From: Natronococcus pandeyae
GTDB lineage: Archaea; Halobacteriota; Halobacteria; Halobacteriales; Natrialbaceae
NCBI RefSeq assembly: GCF_008122205.1
Contig: NZ_PHNJ01000001.1
Location: 496,001-560,000 of the forward strand
Length of the DNA: 64,000 nt
Direction of reading: 5' to 3'
Under the pieces are notes generated by a model. It did not search any database and was not told the origin of the DNA. It saw only the letters and a list, made by a program, of their open reading frames with translations. Shown here piece by piece: positions 41,799-50,568 of the stretch. How positions within the stretch are numbered: position 1 is the stretch's first letter; every line of letters begins with the position of its first letter. The translations under genes and the position numbers were made by a program.

Positions 41799-42734
41799 AT
41801 GAGTGCATTCAACGCAATCGGTGAAGAACGAGAGATCGACCGGGACGAGTTCACTCCCGGCGTCGAACCGCAGCCGACCTGGTGTCCTGGCTGTGGCGAC
41901 TTCGGCGTCCTGAAGTCGCTGAAGCAGGCGCTTCCGGAGGTCGGCAAGAACCCGGAAGAGGTGCTGACCGTCACCGGGATCGGCTGTTCGGGCAAGCTGA
42001 ACAGCTATCTGGACACGTACGGCTTCCACACGATTCACGGCCGTTCGCTGCCCGTGGCCCGCGCCGCGAAACTCGCGAACCCCGAGGTCGAAGTGATCGC
42101 GGCCGGCGGCGACGGTGACGGCTACGGGATCGGTGGGAACCACTTCATCCACACGGCCCGGGAGAACCACGATATGACCTATATCGTGTTCAACAACGAG
42201 ATCTTCGGGCTGACGAAGGGACAGACCTCCCCGACCAGCCCCAAGGGACACAAGTCGAAGACCCAGCCCTCCGGCAGCGCGAAGTCGCCGCTTCGCCCGC
42301 TGTCGATGGCGCTGAACGCCGGCGCGACGTACATCGCGCGCACGGCCGCCGTCAACCCGAACCAGGCCAAAGAGATCATCAAGGAAGCGATCGAGCACGA
42401 CGGCTTCGCACACATCGACTTCCTGACCCAGTGTCCGACCTGGAACAAGGACGCGCGTCAGTACGTCCCGTACGTCGACGTTCAGGAGTCCGACGACTAC
42501 GACTTCGACGTCCACGACCGGGAGGAAGCCGCGCAGATGATGCGCGAGACCGAGGACGTCCTCAACGAGGGCACCGTCCTCACCGGTCGGTACTACGTCG
42601 ACGACGAGAGCCCCTCCTACTCCCAGGAGAAGAAGGCCGTCGGCGAGATGCCGGAGCAGCCGATCGCCGAGCGCTACTTCGACGAGGACAGCGAGTGGGA
42701 GCGCAGCTACGACCTGCTCGACCGTCACAAGTAA
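41799..42734 (+). CDS. porB: Pyruvate (2-oxoacid):ferredoxin oxidoreductase, beta subunit
   Basis: A 311-residue TPP- and [4Fe-4S]-binding subunit. The cluster cysteines are in TWCPGCGDFGVLKSL (CxxC), GIGCSGKLN and FLTQCPTWN. The TPP motif is IAAGGDGDGYGIGGNH with the partner NNEIFGLTKGQTSPTSPKGH. It completes the enzyme with PorA. The size (311) agrees with haloarchaeal PorB. An oligo-T stretch follows shortly after the stop. Confidence 0.92.
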   Translation: MSAFNAIGEEREIDRDEFTPGVEPQPTWCPGCGDFGVLKSLKQALPEVGKNPEEVLTVTGIGCSGKLNSYLDTYGFHTIHGRSLPVARAAKLANPEVEVIAAGGDGDGYGIGGNHFIHTARENHDMTYIVFNNEIFGLTKGQTSPTSPKGHKSKTQPSGSAKSPLRPLSMALNAGATYIARTAAVNPNQAKEIIKEAIEHDGFAHIDFLTQCPTWNKDARQYVPYVDVQESDDYDFDVHDREEAAQMMRETEDVLNEGTVLTGRYYVDDESPSYSQEKKAVGEMPEQPIAERYFDEDSEWERSYDLLDRHK

Positions 42735-42764
42735 CCTCGCGGACGTTCTGACCCATTCTGCGTC

Positions 42765-42769
42765 TTTTT
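42765..42769 (+). terminator. Oligo-T terminator after porB
   Basis: CTTTTTA 30 bases after the porB stop, in the short space before the convergent membrane protein gene. Fits the archaeal intrinsic termination signal. Confidence 0.45.
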
Positions 42770-42783
42770 ATCGCGCCAAAGCG

Positions 42784-43098
42784 CTACTCGCTGTAGCCGA
42801 CGCCTCGAGCGAACAGCTTCGAGACGTAGCTCAACACGAGCAGCGTGACGACTAGCGCGCCGAGTGCGTACGGCTGGAAGCCGTAGATCATCTCACGGAT
42901 CGCGTAGCCGACGACCAGCAGTCCCATGAGCAACGCCGTCCCGCCGGCCCAGCGGGAGACGTACGCCGGATCGACCGACTCGTCGTAGTTGGAGTGGAGG
43001 TCCGCGCGCCCCCGAAACGCGATGAGATAGCCCAGGTAGCAGATTGCGAGCCCGCAGAGCAGCCAGACGCCGCCGCTGATGAGGTTGTAGTCGACCAT
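42784..43098 (-). CDS. Membrane protein with four predicted helices, unknown function
   Basis: A 104-residue protein with hydrophobic segments GGVWLLCGLAICYLGYLIA, GGTALLMGLLVVGYAIREM and ALGALVVTLLVLSYVSKL, and a polar loop RGRADLHSNYDESVDPAYVS between the first two. The loop with a DP/N-rich sequence is probably exposed. I do not recognise the family with certainty (it recalls DUF3784-like proteins). The ATG at 43098 is the only good start. Divergent from the lrp gene. Confidence 0.65.
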   Translation of the reverse strand: MVDYNLISGGVWLLCGLAICYLGYLIAFRGRADLHSNYDESVDPAYVSRWAGGTALLMGLLVVGYAIREMIYGFQPYALGALVVTLLVLSYVSKLFARGVGYSE

Positions 43099-43251
43099 GC
43101 CGTTTCTCGAACGTGTGGTCAGGGCCCGAATAAGTCCGCCGGTCGGGGTCGACGCGGCAGCCGGAACCCCCGAGCAACACCGCCTTCGGTCACGTGAGTC
43201 GACGTTTTCGGATACAAAAGATCTTTTTCCGTCCGAGTAAAACTACACAGT

Positions 43252-43680
43252 ATGAGTACACAGGCGACGGAAGATCGCATCCTCGCAGTTCTCGAGGAGG
43301 ACGCCCAGGCGTCCTACGCCGATATTGCCGATCGCGCGGGGGTTTCGAAGCCGACGGTTCGAAAGTATATCAACCAACTCGAGGAGGAAGGGGTCATCGT
43401 CGGCTACTCGGCCGACGTCGACCCGAAGAAGCTCTCGAGCCAGACCATCGCGCTGGTCGGTCTCGACGTGGCGAGCGAACGCTACGTCGAGGCGACGAAG
43501 GCGATCAAGGAACTCGAGGAGGTCGAGGCGCTGTACAGTTCGAGCGGCGACCACATGCTGATGGCCGAGGTCCGGGCCGAAGACGGCGACGCGCTCGGCG
43601 AGATCATCGCCGACGAACTGCTCGAGATCGAGGGGGTCACCGCGGCACACCCGTCTTTCCTGCAGGAGCGTCTGAAGTAA
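43252..43680 (+). CDS. lrp: Lrp family transcriptional regulator
   Basis: A 142-residue classical Lrp/AsnC protein. The HTH is EDRILAVLEEDAQASYADIA with recognition helix GVSKPTVRKYINQLEEEGVI. The linker strand GYSADVDPKKLSS leads to the RAM domain with IALVGLDVASERYVEATKAI and SSGDHMLMAEVRAEDG, where amino acid effectors bind. Position and length match the haloarchaeal LrpA1-type proteins. A TATA-like ATACAAAAGATC lies at about 43212-43223, giving a short leader. Confidence 0.9.
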   Translation: MSTQATEDRILAVLEEDAQASYADIADRAGVSKPTVRKYINQLEEEGVIVGYSADVDPKKLSSQTIALVGLDVASERYVEATKAIKELEEVEALYSSSGDHMLMAEVRAEDGDALGEIIADELLEIEGVTAAHPSFLQERLK

Positions 43681-43829
43681 CGATCGCCGACTGCACACGG
43701 CGCCGAACCGTCCGTCGCTCGTAAACTGGGAATTTCGTTCTCACCCGCTCGTCCCGCCGGCTCCGAGAGATCCACCGGATCCGCCGGATCCATACCGTGC
43801 CGGAGCGTACGCGGACGAGAGGAACAATC

Positions 43830-44507
43830 GTGACGAGTCGACCTGACGCGATTCTGTTCGACATGGACGGCGTGATTCTCGAGGGACCGGGTACTCCCCT
43901 GTCGGTCTACAACCGTGCGGCCGACACGGCGATCGACGCGCTCGGACTCGAGCCGACGGAGCGACAGCGCCGAGATCTTCGCGACCACGGCTACGAGAAC
44001 GTCGAGTCGGCCTGTTCGTCACTTGGCGTCGACCCGACGGAGTTCTGGCGTCGAAAGGAGGAGCAGGCGTCTCGGCTCGCGGCCGACCGGATCCGCTCCG
44101 GCGAGCGGGGCATCTACGAGGATGTCGAGGCGCTCCGGACCCTCGGCGAGCGAGCGACACTCGCACTCGTGAGCAACAACCGCCACGAGACCGCCGAATT
44201 CGTCGCCGACCACCTCCCGGCGTCGTTCGCGGCCGCCAGGGGACGCGACCCGACGGCGGCGGGTTGGCGGCGGCGCAAGCCGAAACCGGACTACCTCCTC
44301 GAGACGCTCGCGGAACTCGACGTCGACGGCGGGCTGTACGTCGGCGACCGCGAGACGGACGTGATCGCGGCCGAAGAAGCGGGCCTCGAGGCGGCGTACC
44401 TTCGGCGCCCGCACAACGCGGACGAACCGCTTCCCGCGGGGGCGACGTACGAACTCGAGAGTCTCTCCGAACTCGCGGGAATCCTCGACGGACGTCACGA
44501 GGAGTAA
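43830..44507 (+). CDS. HAD-superfamily hydrolase
   Basis: A 225-residue HAD phosphatase with motif I ILFDMDGVILEGPG, motif II LALVSNNRHE, motif III lysine in RRRKPKPDYLLETL and motif IV YVGDRETDVIAAEEAGLEA. A helical cap of about 80 residues lies between motifs I and II, as in phosphoglycolate phosphatase-like enzymes. Substrate unknown. The GTG at 43830 (TSRPDAILFDMDG) is preferred since motif I should be close to the N-terminus. Confidence 0.88.
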   Translation: MTSRPDAILFDMDGVILEGPGTPLSVYNRAADTAIDALGLEPTERQRRDLRDHGYENVESACSSLGVDPTEFWRRKEEQASRLAADRIRSGERGIYEDVEALRTLGERATLALVSNNRHETAEFVADHLPASFAAARGRDPTAAGWRRRKPKPDYLLETLAELDVDGGLYVGDRETDVIAAEEAGLEAAYLRRPHNADEPLPAGATYELESLSELAGILDGRHEE

Positions 44508-44562
44508 CCGACGACCCGACGACGGCCTCGAGTTTTTCCCCGCGGCCGCCGTACCGACGTCC

Positions 44563-45042
44563 ATGCCGTCGTACGAACGCGAACTGCGAGTCGAAGCGCC
44601 GCTCGAGGAGGTCTGGGACTTCCACTCTCGCGTCTCCGGCCTCGAGGCCCTGACGCCGGGGTGGATGGGGCTACGCGTCGAGTCGATCGTCGGTCCGGAC
44701 GGCGAGCCGGATCCCGGGATCCTCGAGGCCGGCTCGGAACTGACGCTCTCAACTCGTCCGTTCGGCGTCGGCCCCCGCCAGCGCTGGACGTCGGTTATCA
44801 CGGAGCGCGAGCGAGCCGACGGCACAGCGTACTTCCGTGACGAGATGGTCCGCGGCCCGTTCGATCGCTGGATTCACACACACGCCTTCTACGCCGACGG
44901 CGACGAGACGCTGCTTCGGGATCACGTCGAGTACGAACTCCCGCTGGGCGTGCTCAACGCGGCGGCGACGCCGTTTTCCCGGGTCGGATTCGAAGCCATG
45001 TTTCGGAAGCGACATCAGCTGACGCGGGCCCAGCTCGAGTGA
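44563..45042 (+). CDS. SRPBCC (START-like) superfamily protein
   Basis: A 159-residue protein of the SRPBCC lipid/hydrophobic ligand-binding fold. It opens with YERELRVEAPLEEVWDFHSR (strand then helix), has ELTLSTRPFGVGPRQRWTS in the middle and ends in a long helix ATPFSRVGFEAMFRKRHQLT. Similar proteins are annotated as cyclase/dehydrase or ligand-binding. Function unknown. It follows the HAD gene after 55 bases and precedes nosL. Confidence 0.82.
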   Translation: MPSYERELRVEAPLEEVWDFHSRVSGLEALTPGWMGLRVESIVGPDGEPDPGILEAGSELTLSTRPFGVGPRQRWTSVITERERADGTAYFRDEMVRGPFDRWIHTHAFYADGDETLLRDHVEYELPLGVLNAAATPFSRVGFEAMFRKRHQLTRAQLE

Positions 45043-45087
45043 GCGAATCGCGGTCGTTTTGGTCGCGGCGACGGTAGATCGAACAGC

Positions 45088-45708
45088 ATGAGTCCACACG
45101 ATCGGCGACCGCTCGCCCGGCGCCGGCTTCTGGGCGCGATCGGCGCGGGGGCCTGCGTCGGCGTCGCGGGCTGTATCGGCGGCAACGGCGATGGCGACGG
45201 CAATGGTGGCGACGAGAGCGAGGACGACGAGGAGGGAGACCACCCGAACGAACCGCATCTCACCGAGCCAGGTGACGACCCTCTCGAGTTCAGCCAGGAC
45301 CAGAGCTGCGTCGTCTGTGCCATGACGCCGACGGACTACCCCGACTGGCACAGCCAGCTCGTCCACGAGACCGAGGAGCGAGCGATCTTCTGTTCGCCGG
45401 GCTGTATGAGCGCCTATCTGGCCGCGCCGGCGGTCGACTCGGAAATCGTCGGCGCCTGGACGGTCGACTTCGAGACCGGCGAGTTGATCGACGCCACCGA
45501 GGCGTACTTCGTGATCGTCACCGACGACAGCGACGTCGACGAGGTGATGAGCCTCAACCCCCGCCCGTTCGCGGAGCGGGACGACGCGGTCGCGTACCTC
45601 GACGAGTGGGATTCCGAGGAACTCACCGAGGACGACATCGTCGAGTTCGAGGAGATCGACGCCGACATCGCGTCGATCTATCGAGAGGGACGGTTCCCAG
45701 AGGAGTAG
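45088..45708 (+). CDS. nosL: NosL-family lipoprotein
   Basis: A 206-residue copper-chaperone-type lipoprotein. The Tat signal is LARRRLLGAIGAGA and the lipobox is VAGC, so it is anchored at the outer face. A glycine/acid linker (GGNGDGDGNGGDESEDDEEG) is followed by the NosL domain with CVVCAM and IFCSPGCMSAYLAAP, cysteine/methionine copper ligands. NosL delivers copper to nitrous oxide reductase, but no nos genes are in this window. An orphan NosL may serve other copper proteins, such as the halocyanin family. Confidence 0.9.
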   Translation: MSPHDRRPLARRRLLGAIGAGACVGVAGCIGGNGDGDGNGGDESEDDEEGDHPNEPHLTEPGDDPLEFSQDQSCVVCAMTPTDYPDWHSQLVHETEERAIFCSPGCMSAYLAAPAVDSEIVGAWTVDFETGELIDATEAYFVIVTDDSDVDEVMSLNPRPFAERDDAVAYLDEWDSEELTEDDIVEFEEIDADIASIYREGRFPEE

Positions 45709-45865
45709 TGCTCCGCCGGGTGTCGTCGCCGTCGGTTTCTCCGACTCGCCGGCTACCGAGGGCGTTGTGAGTCACTTTTCACCCGTTTCGTCTCGAGAAA
45801 GTGCCACCCGTCGGATCGTTCGGTTATCGGAAGGCGTTTGTTCCAATCACGTATTGTGACACGAC

Positions 45866-46762
45866 GTGAAGGCGTCCGATCTCGAGGTCACGCCCCTGGC
45901 CGCCCTCGCGTTCGCGGTGTTCGCCGCCAGCACCAGCGCCATCCTGGTGCGCTGGAGTACGGCCCCGAGTTCGGTCGCAGCGTTTTACCGAGTGCTGTTT
46001 ACGACGGCGATCGTCGCACCGATCGCCCTGATGCGGTATCGCGAGGAGTTCGCTCGTCTCTCCGGGCGGGACCTCGGCTTCGCGGTCGTCGCCGGTGTCG
46101 CGCTCGCGGTGCACTTCGCCGCCTGGTTCGAGAGCCTGAACCACACGAGCGTCGCCGCCAGCGTCACCCTCGTCCAGACCCAGCCGATCTTCGTCGCGCT
46201 CGGTGCGGCGCTCGTTCTCGGTGAGTACGTCAATCGCGAGGCGGTCATCGGTATCGCGATCGCGATCGTTGGCGCGGCCGCGATGTCGTTCGGCGGCGCC
46301 GGAGAGGCCCCCGTCTCGGACGCGACGATGTACGGCAACGCCCTCGCGCTGCTCGGGGCGATCACCGTCGCCGGCTACGTCCTGGCCGGGCGGTCGATCC
46401 GCCAGCGAGTCTCGCTGTTTCCCTACGTGACGGTCGTCTACACCGCCTGCGCGCTCACCCTGTTCGTCCTCGTCGGTGCGCAGGGCCACGACTACGTCGC
46501 CTATCCGACCCGCGAGTGGCTGCTCTTTCTCGGGATGGCCGTCGGCCCCGGCGTCTTCGGCCACACCGTCGTCAACTGGGTCCTGAAACACCTCGAGTCG
46601 GTCGTGGTGAGCGTCACCTGGCTGGGCGAACCCGTCGGCGCGACGCTGCTCGCGCTCTTCTTGCTCGCGGAGGTGCCGGACGCGGTCACGGTGGTCGGCG
46701 GCTGCGTCGTCCTCGCCGGGATCTACGTCACGACGATCGAGCGGGAACGACGGCAAAGCTGA
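45866..46762 (+). CDS. EamA-family (DMT) transporter
   Basis: A 298-residue integral membrane protein with about ten hydrophobic helices arranged as two EamA repeats: AALAFAVFAASTSAILVRWS... in the first half and GNALALLGAITVAGYVLAGR... opening the second half. The EamA hallmarks AVHFAAWFESLNHTSVAASV and VVVSVTWLGEPVGATLLALF are at the end of each repeat. Probably a metabolite exporter or importer, substrate unknown. The start is a GTG at 45866. Confidence 0.9.
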   Translation: MKASDLEVTPLAALAFAVFAASTSAILVRWSTAPSSVAAFYRVLFTTAIVAPIALMRYREEFARLSGRDLGFAVVAGVALAVHFAAWFESLNHTSVAASVTLVQTQPIFVALGAALVLGEYVNREAVIGIAIAIVGAAAMSFGGAGEAPVSDATMYGNALALLGAITVAGYVLAGRSIRQRVSLFPYVTVVYTACALTLFVLVGAQGHDYVAYPTREWLLFLGMAVGPGVFGHTVVNWVLKHLESVVVSVTWLGEPVGATLLALFLLAEVPDAVTVVGGCVVLAGIYVTTIERERRQS

Positions 46763-46780
46763 CGGGCAACGATGCTCGAG

Positions 46781-46996
46781 TCAGTCCTCGAGCGTCTCGA
46801 GGTACGCCCGCCCGTCGTCGGTGATCGCGTAGACACCTCCTGCGATCTGGCGAACGTGGCCGTCGGACTGGAGTTCGTAACACCGCTGGGTTATCGTCAT
46901 CGGATGCGTTTCGAACTCGCTCGCCAGTGACGCCATCTCGACCGACCCTCGTTCGGCAAGCATCGCTAACAGCGCCTGATCCGAGCAGCCATTCAT
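46781..46996 (-). CDS. Small winged-helix protein
   Basis: A 71-residue winged-helix domain: SDQALLAMLAERGSVEMASL, EFETHPMTITQRCYELQSDG (recognition helix) and a wing VRQIAGGVYAITDDG followed by a closing helix AYLETLED. Resembles the small haloarchaeal DNA-binding proteins of the MarR/PhiH1-repressor type. The ATG at 46996 (MNGCSDQAL) is preferred. The next gene on this strand, upstream, is the truncated BKACE remnant. Confidence 0.72.
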   Translation of the reverse strand: MNGCSDQALLAMLAERGSVEMASLASEFETHPMTITQRCYELQSDGHVRQIAGGVYAITDDGRAYLETLED

Positions 46997-47059
46997 GTGT
47001 GATAATACCATGCACGGCAATCGGATACATAGCGGTTTCGCTACCCGGGCGAGTGAGGA

Positions 47060-47458
47060 TCAAATATCGAGGATCGTCCGAGTCTGTGCGGGCGTCGCGA
47101 CCTCGCGGCCGAGTTCCTCCGCGAGCCGGACGATCCGCTCGACCAGTTGGGCGTTACTCTCGGCGAGTTCGCCGCGACGGTAGTAGACGTTGTCCTCGAG
47201 CCCGACGCGCACGTGACCGCCGAGGAGGACCCCCATCGTCGCGAACGGAAGCTGGTGCCGATCGAAGCCGAGCGTGTTGAACAGCGTGCCGTCGGGGAGG
47301 TTATCGATCGCGGTCAGGAAGTTCCGGGGCCTGGGCGGCGTGAGCGTTCCCGGCCCGAAGGTGAGCGTGGCGTAGACGGGGTCGACGAGGTCGCGGGGCT
47401 TGAGCAGACCGTGGACCTCGTTCAGGTGGCCGTCGTTGGACGACCGCTCCCCCTCCAA
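47060..47458 (-). pseudogene. C-terminal half of a BKACE (beta-keto acid cleavage enzyme) family gene
   Basis: The frame encodes only about 132 residues. It matches the second half of the 3-keto-5-aminohexanoate cleavage (BKACE/DUF849) family, with FVLG-like ATLTFGPGTLTPPRP, FATMGVLLGGHVRVGLEDNV and SNAQLVERIVRLAEELGRE. Full-length members have about 275-310 residues; the N-terminal half with the zinc-binding HHH and substrate pocket start is missing. The open frame extends to 47515 but the extra residues are not family-like. No normal start codon fits. It is probably a truncated, non-functional gene after a deletion next to the membrane-protein gene at 47530. Confidence 0.72.
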
Positions 47459-47529
47459 AAGCCCTGATCGACGACGCTGTGCGAGGTCTTCGTAAACAGT
47501 GCGAGCGAAGTCGTTCTAGCAAAAATAAT

Positions 47530-48222
47530 TCACGCTGGTGCTGCGGTCGGCGGCACGACTTCAGGCGTCTCCGTTCGGAGGTAGTGGCCGACGAGCACGA
47601 TCGCGGCACAGAGCGGGAGGATGGCGATCATGCTGGCGATCAGTCCGACTCCCAGCGCGAAGCCGACCGGTCCCGCGAGCAGCGTGGCCGGGAGGACCGC
47701 GATCAGCAGTGCCGCGAAGGGCCGCGACACGATCGACGCTCGCAGGAGCGCGATGCCCATGAGGAACGTGCCGAGGTTGATGCCGACCATGAGGCCGAGG
47801 CCGATACCGATGTTCGCGGGCGTGACGATCCCGATCGCGCCGACGGCCGGTGCGGCGGTCGCGAAGAGGAATCCGACCGCGGCCATCCCTGATCCGATCG
47901 CGGCGAGAAGGGTGCCGGCGCGTAGGAGACGTCCCCCCGCCCCGGAGAGTCGAACGTGCAGCGCCGCGAAGCCGACGAAGACGAGGGTCCACGCGATCAG
48001 CAGCGAGCCCTCGCTGGCGTAGTACCAGGAGGTGCCGACGCCGTCTACCGGATCGGTCCCGTGGAGCGTAAGGAACCCGAGCAGTTCCAGCACCGTTGTG
48101 ATCGTAAAGTACGCGAACAGGAGGGTCCCGCCGGCGATTGCGGCGAGCCCAGCAGCGCGTACTCGCTGTGACGTCCACCAGCCGGCCGCCGCTCCGTCGT
48201 ATTGCGTAGTGTGTGTTGACAT
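47530..48222 (-). CDS. Multi-spanning membrane protein (DUF4386-like)
   Basis: A 230-residue protein with about six hydrophobic helices (AAGLAAIAGGTLLFAYFTIT, GSLLIAWTLVFVGFAALHVR, GTLLAAIGSGMAAVGFLFAT, IGLGLMVGINLGTFLMGIAL, AALLIAVLPATLLAGPVGFA, and SMIAILPLCAAIVLVGHY). Layout is like DUF4386 proteins, but the match is only suggestive. Start ATG at 48222 (MSTHTTQYDG). Function unknown. Confidence 0.75.
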   Translation of the reverse strand: MSTHTTQYDGAAAGWWTSQRVRAAGLAAIAGGTLLFAYFTITTVLELLGFLTLHGTDPVDGVGTSWYYASEGSLLIAWTLVFVGFAALHVRLSGAGGRLLRAGTLLAAIGSGMAAVGFLFATAAPAVGAIGIVTPANIGIGLGLMVGINLGTFLMGIALLRASIVSRPFAALLIAVLPATLLAGPVGFALGVGLIASMIAILPLCAAIVLVGHYLRTETPEVVPPTAAPA

Positions 48223-48450
48223 TGTCACTCCGATTGTCGATGTAGAGATCGAGAATCACTAGTATCTACGCGTAATAGTTGGATCAACACGACACCTGAT
48301 GAGTCAGGCTTGGTCAGACACTACTGATCGATCCCAAACACCCTGTCTCCCGTATGAATTATTCGCGGCTAATTTTCACGTAACGAATCACTCGACGCAG
48401 ACTCGCAGACAGTTCGACACTGAGAAACACCCTCCCGATAACGTTCGTGT

Positions 48451-48470
48451 CACCCCGTGACGCCGGGGTG
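48451..48470. repeat. Hairpin upstream of the dioxygenase gene
   Basis: CACCCCG and CGGGGTG pair around the loop TGACGC, followed by a GAGCGAAGCG intergenic motif. It ends 38 bases before the ATG at 48509, so it may lie in the leader of that message. Confidence 0.35.
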
Positions 48471-48508
48471 AGCGAAGCGTCCTAAGGACGGAGACCGTAC
48501 CACCGGTA

Positions 48509-49474
48509 ATGGCACCCGACACACCAGGGCTACACCACGTGACGGCCATCGCGGGCGATCCACAGCGGAACGCCGACTTCTACGTCGGCACGCTCGGCCT
48601 CCGCTTCGTCAAGAAGACCGTCAACCACGACGATCCCGGAACCTATCACTTCTACTTCGGCGACGAGGAAGGGACGCCCGGGACGAACATCACCTTCTTT
48701 CCGTGGGCCGACGGCGGTCGTTCCGGACAGTTCGGCGCGGGACAGACGAAGACGACCGCCTACCGCGTCCCGCCGGAGTCGGTCGACTACTGGCTCGAGC
48801 GACTCGAGTCGAACGGGATCGACGTCGAGCGCGAGGAGCGCTTCGGCGAGACCGTCCTCCGCTTTACCGACCCGGACGGAATCGGGCTCGAACTGATCGC
48901 AGCCGACGGCGAGTCGGACGCGACGCCGTGGGATGGGGGCCCGGTCCCGACCGACCACCAGCTCCGAGGGTTCCACAGCGTAACGCTCGCGCTCGAGTCG
49001 GTCGACGCGACGGCCGACGTGCTGACCGAGGTGCTGGGATACGAACTCGAGGCCGAGACCGAAGACGGCGGCCGGCGTCGATACCGCAGCGCAGCCGGCG
49101 GACCGGGATCGATCGTCGACCTGGTCGAGAGCGACGCCGGTCGCGGCCGGATGGGCGTCGGGACGGTCCACCACGTCGCGTTCGAGGCCCAGAGCGTCGA
49201 AGAACAGCAGGAGTGGCGCGAGGCCTTCGCCGATCACGGGCTCTCGCCGACGGAAGTGATCGACCGGACGTACTTCCAGTCGATCTACGTGCGCGAACCC
49301 GGCGGCGTCCTCTTCGAGATGGCGACGATAGAGCCGGGGTTCACGGCCGACGAAGACGTCGAGGAACTCGGTTCCAGCCTCGCGCTGCCGGAGTGGCTCG
49401 AGGACGAGCGCGAGCGGATCGAAGCGCAGTTGTCGCCGTTCGAGGGGCCGAGCGTCGAGTCGAGCGGCGACTGA
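48509..49474 (+). CDS. VOC-family ring-cleaving dioxygenase (MhqO-like)
   Basis: A 321-residue protein with two tandem vicinal oxygen chelate modules. The first begins GLHHVTAIAGDPQRNADFYV with the first metal His; the second begins FHSVTLALESVDATADVLTE. The metal ligands in the second half are the His in GTVHHVAFEAQSVEEQQEW and the Glu in GGVLFEMATIEPGF. This arrangement matches the hydroquinone-type ring-cleaving dioxygenases (MhqO/MhqE). Length is normal (about 310-325). The natural quinol or catechol is unknown. Confidence 0.87.
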   Translation: MAPDTPGLHHVTAIAGDPQRNADFYVGTLGLRFVKKTVNHDDPGTYHFYFGDEEGTPGTNITFFPWADGGRSGQFGAGQTKTTAYRVPPESVDYWLERLESNGIDVEREERFGETVLRFTDPDGIGLELIAADGESDATPWDGGPVPTDHQLRGFHSVTLALESVDATADVLTEVLGYELEAETEDGGRRRYRSAAGGPGSIVDLVESDAGRGRMGVGTVHHVAFEAQSVEEQQEWREAFADHGLSPTEVIDRTYFQSIYVREPGGVLFEMATIEPGFTADEDVEELGSSLALPEWLEDERERIEAQLSPFEGPSVESSGD

Positions 49475-49534
49475 ATCGACGCCGACCGATACCGACCCCA
49501 CAATCGCTTTTGTCCGTGCTGTCCTACGGAGAGT

Positions 49535-50458
49535 ATGAAATTCGCCGTGTTCGGTGCCGGCGGCGTCGGCGGCTACCTCGGCGGTCGCCTCGCCGACGCG
49601 GGCCACGACGTCCACCTCGTCGCGAGGGGTGACCACCTCGAGGCGCTCCGGTCCGACGGACTGCGCGTCGAGAGCGTCGCCGGCGATACGACGGTCGATC
49701 CCCCGGCAACGGACGATCCAGCCGATATCGGCGCGTGCGACTACGTGCTGTTCTGCGTGAAATCGTACGATACGCGGGAGGCCGCCGCGGACCTCGATCC
49801 GCTGATCGGCGCGAACACCGCCGTCGTCTCCTTCCAGAACGGCGTCGACAACGAGCGCTGGCTGGCCGACGAGGTCGGCGCGGACCACGTCGTCGGCGGC
49901 GTGGCATACATCTTCTCGACCATCGCCGAACCGGGTACCGTCGAGCACACCGGCGGTCCGGCCCGGTTCGTCTACGGCGAACTCGACGGACGACGGACGG
50001 ACCGAATCGAGGCGCTCGACGACGCGCTGTCGGCCAGCGAGGGGATCGACGCGGTTCTCGCGGACGACATCGACGTCGAGCGCTGGCGGAAGTTCGCGTT
50101 CATCTGCGCGCAGGCGGGGATGACCGCCGCGACGAGAGTTCCGCTCGGCGAACTCCGCGAGACCGACGCGTCCTGGACGATGTACCGACGCATCATGGAG
50201 GAGGTCTGCGCCGTCGGGCGTGCGGAAGGCGTCGAACTCCCCGAGGACACCGTCGACGAGTGGCTCGCGTTCGCGTCCGATCTCGATCCGGAGATGACCT
50301 CCTCGCTCCACTACGACCTGACCCACGGCAAGCGACTGGAACTGGACGGGCTCCACGGCTCCGTCGTTCGACACGCGAGCGACGTCGGCGCCGACGTTCC
50401 GATGAACGAGGCCGTTCACGCGATCCTGCGCCCCTGGGCCGTGCGAAACGAGCGGTAG
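49535..50458 (+). CDS. panE: 2-dehydropantoate 2-reductase (ApbA/PanE family)
   Basis: A 307-residue NADPH-dependent ketopantoate reductase-type enzyme. The N-terminal Rossmann motif is MKFAVFGAGGVGGYLGGRLA, followed by YVLFCVKSYDTREAA and SFQNGVDNERWLAD. The C-terminal helical domain carries the catalytic lysine in DVERWRKFAFICAQAG and the SSLHYDLTHGKRLELD block that binds ketopantoate. In archaea the true PanE function is likely for one member, but paralogues with other substrates exist. Confidence 0.85.
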   Translation: MKFAVFGAGGVGGYLGGRLADAGHDVHLVARGDHLEALRSDGLRVESVAGDTTVDPPATDDPADIGACDYVLFCVKSYDTREAAADLDPLIGANTAVVSFQNGVDNERWLADEVGADHVVGGVAYIFSTIAEPGTVEHTGGPARFVYGELDGRRTDRIEALDDALSASEGIDAVLADDIDVERWRKFAFICAQAGMTAATRVPLGELRETDASWTMYRRIMEEVCAVGRAEGVELPEDTVDEWLAFASDLDPEMTSSLHYDLTHGKRLELDGLHGSVVRHASDVGADVPMNEAVHAILRPWAVRNER

Positions 50459-50568
50459 TGCGGCGTGGAAGGGCCGAATCGTCCCGCCGTCCGCCGAACG
50501 GTCCGCGCGAACCCGAACGGATCGCCGCTGTGTTCCCCTTTAACACCGATCCGCTCGTACGGCCGTCT

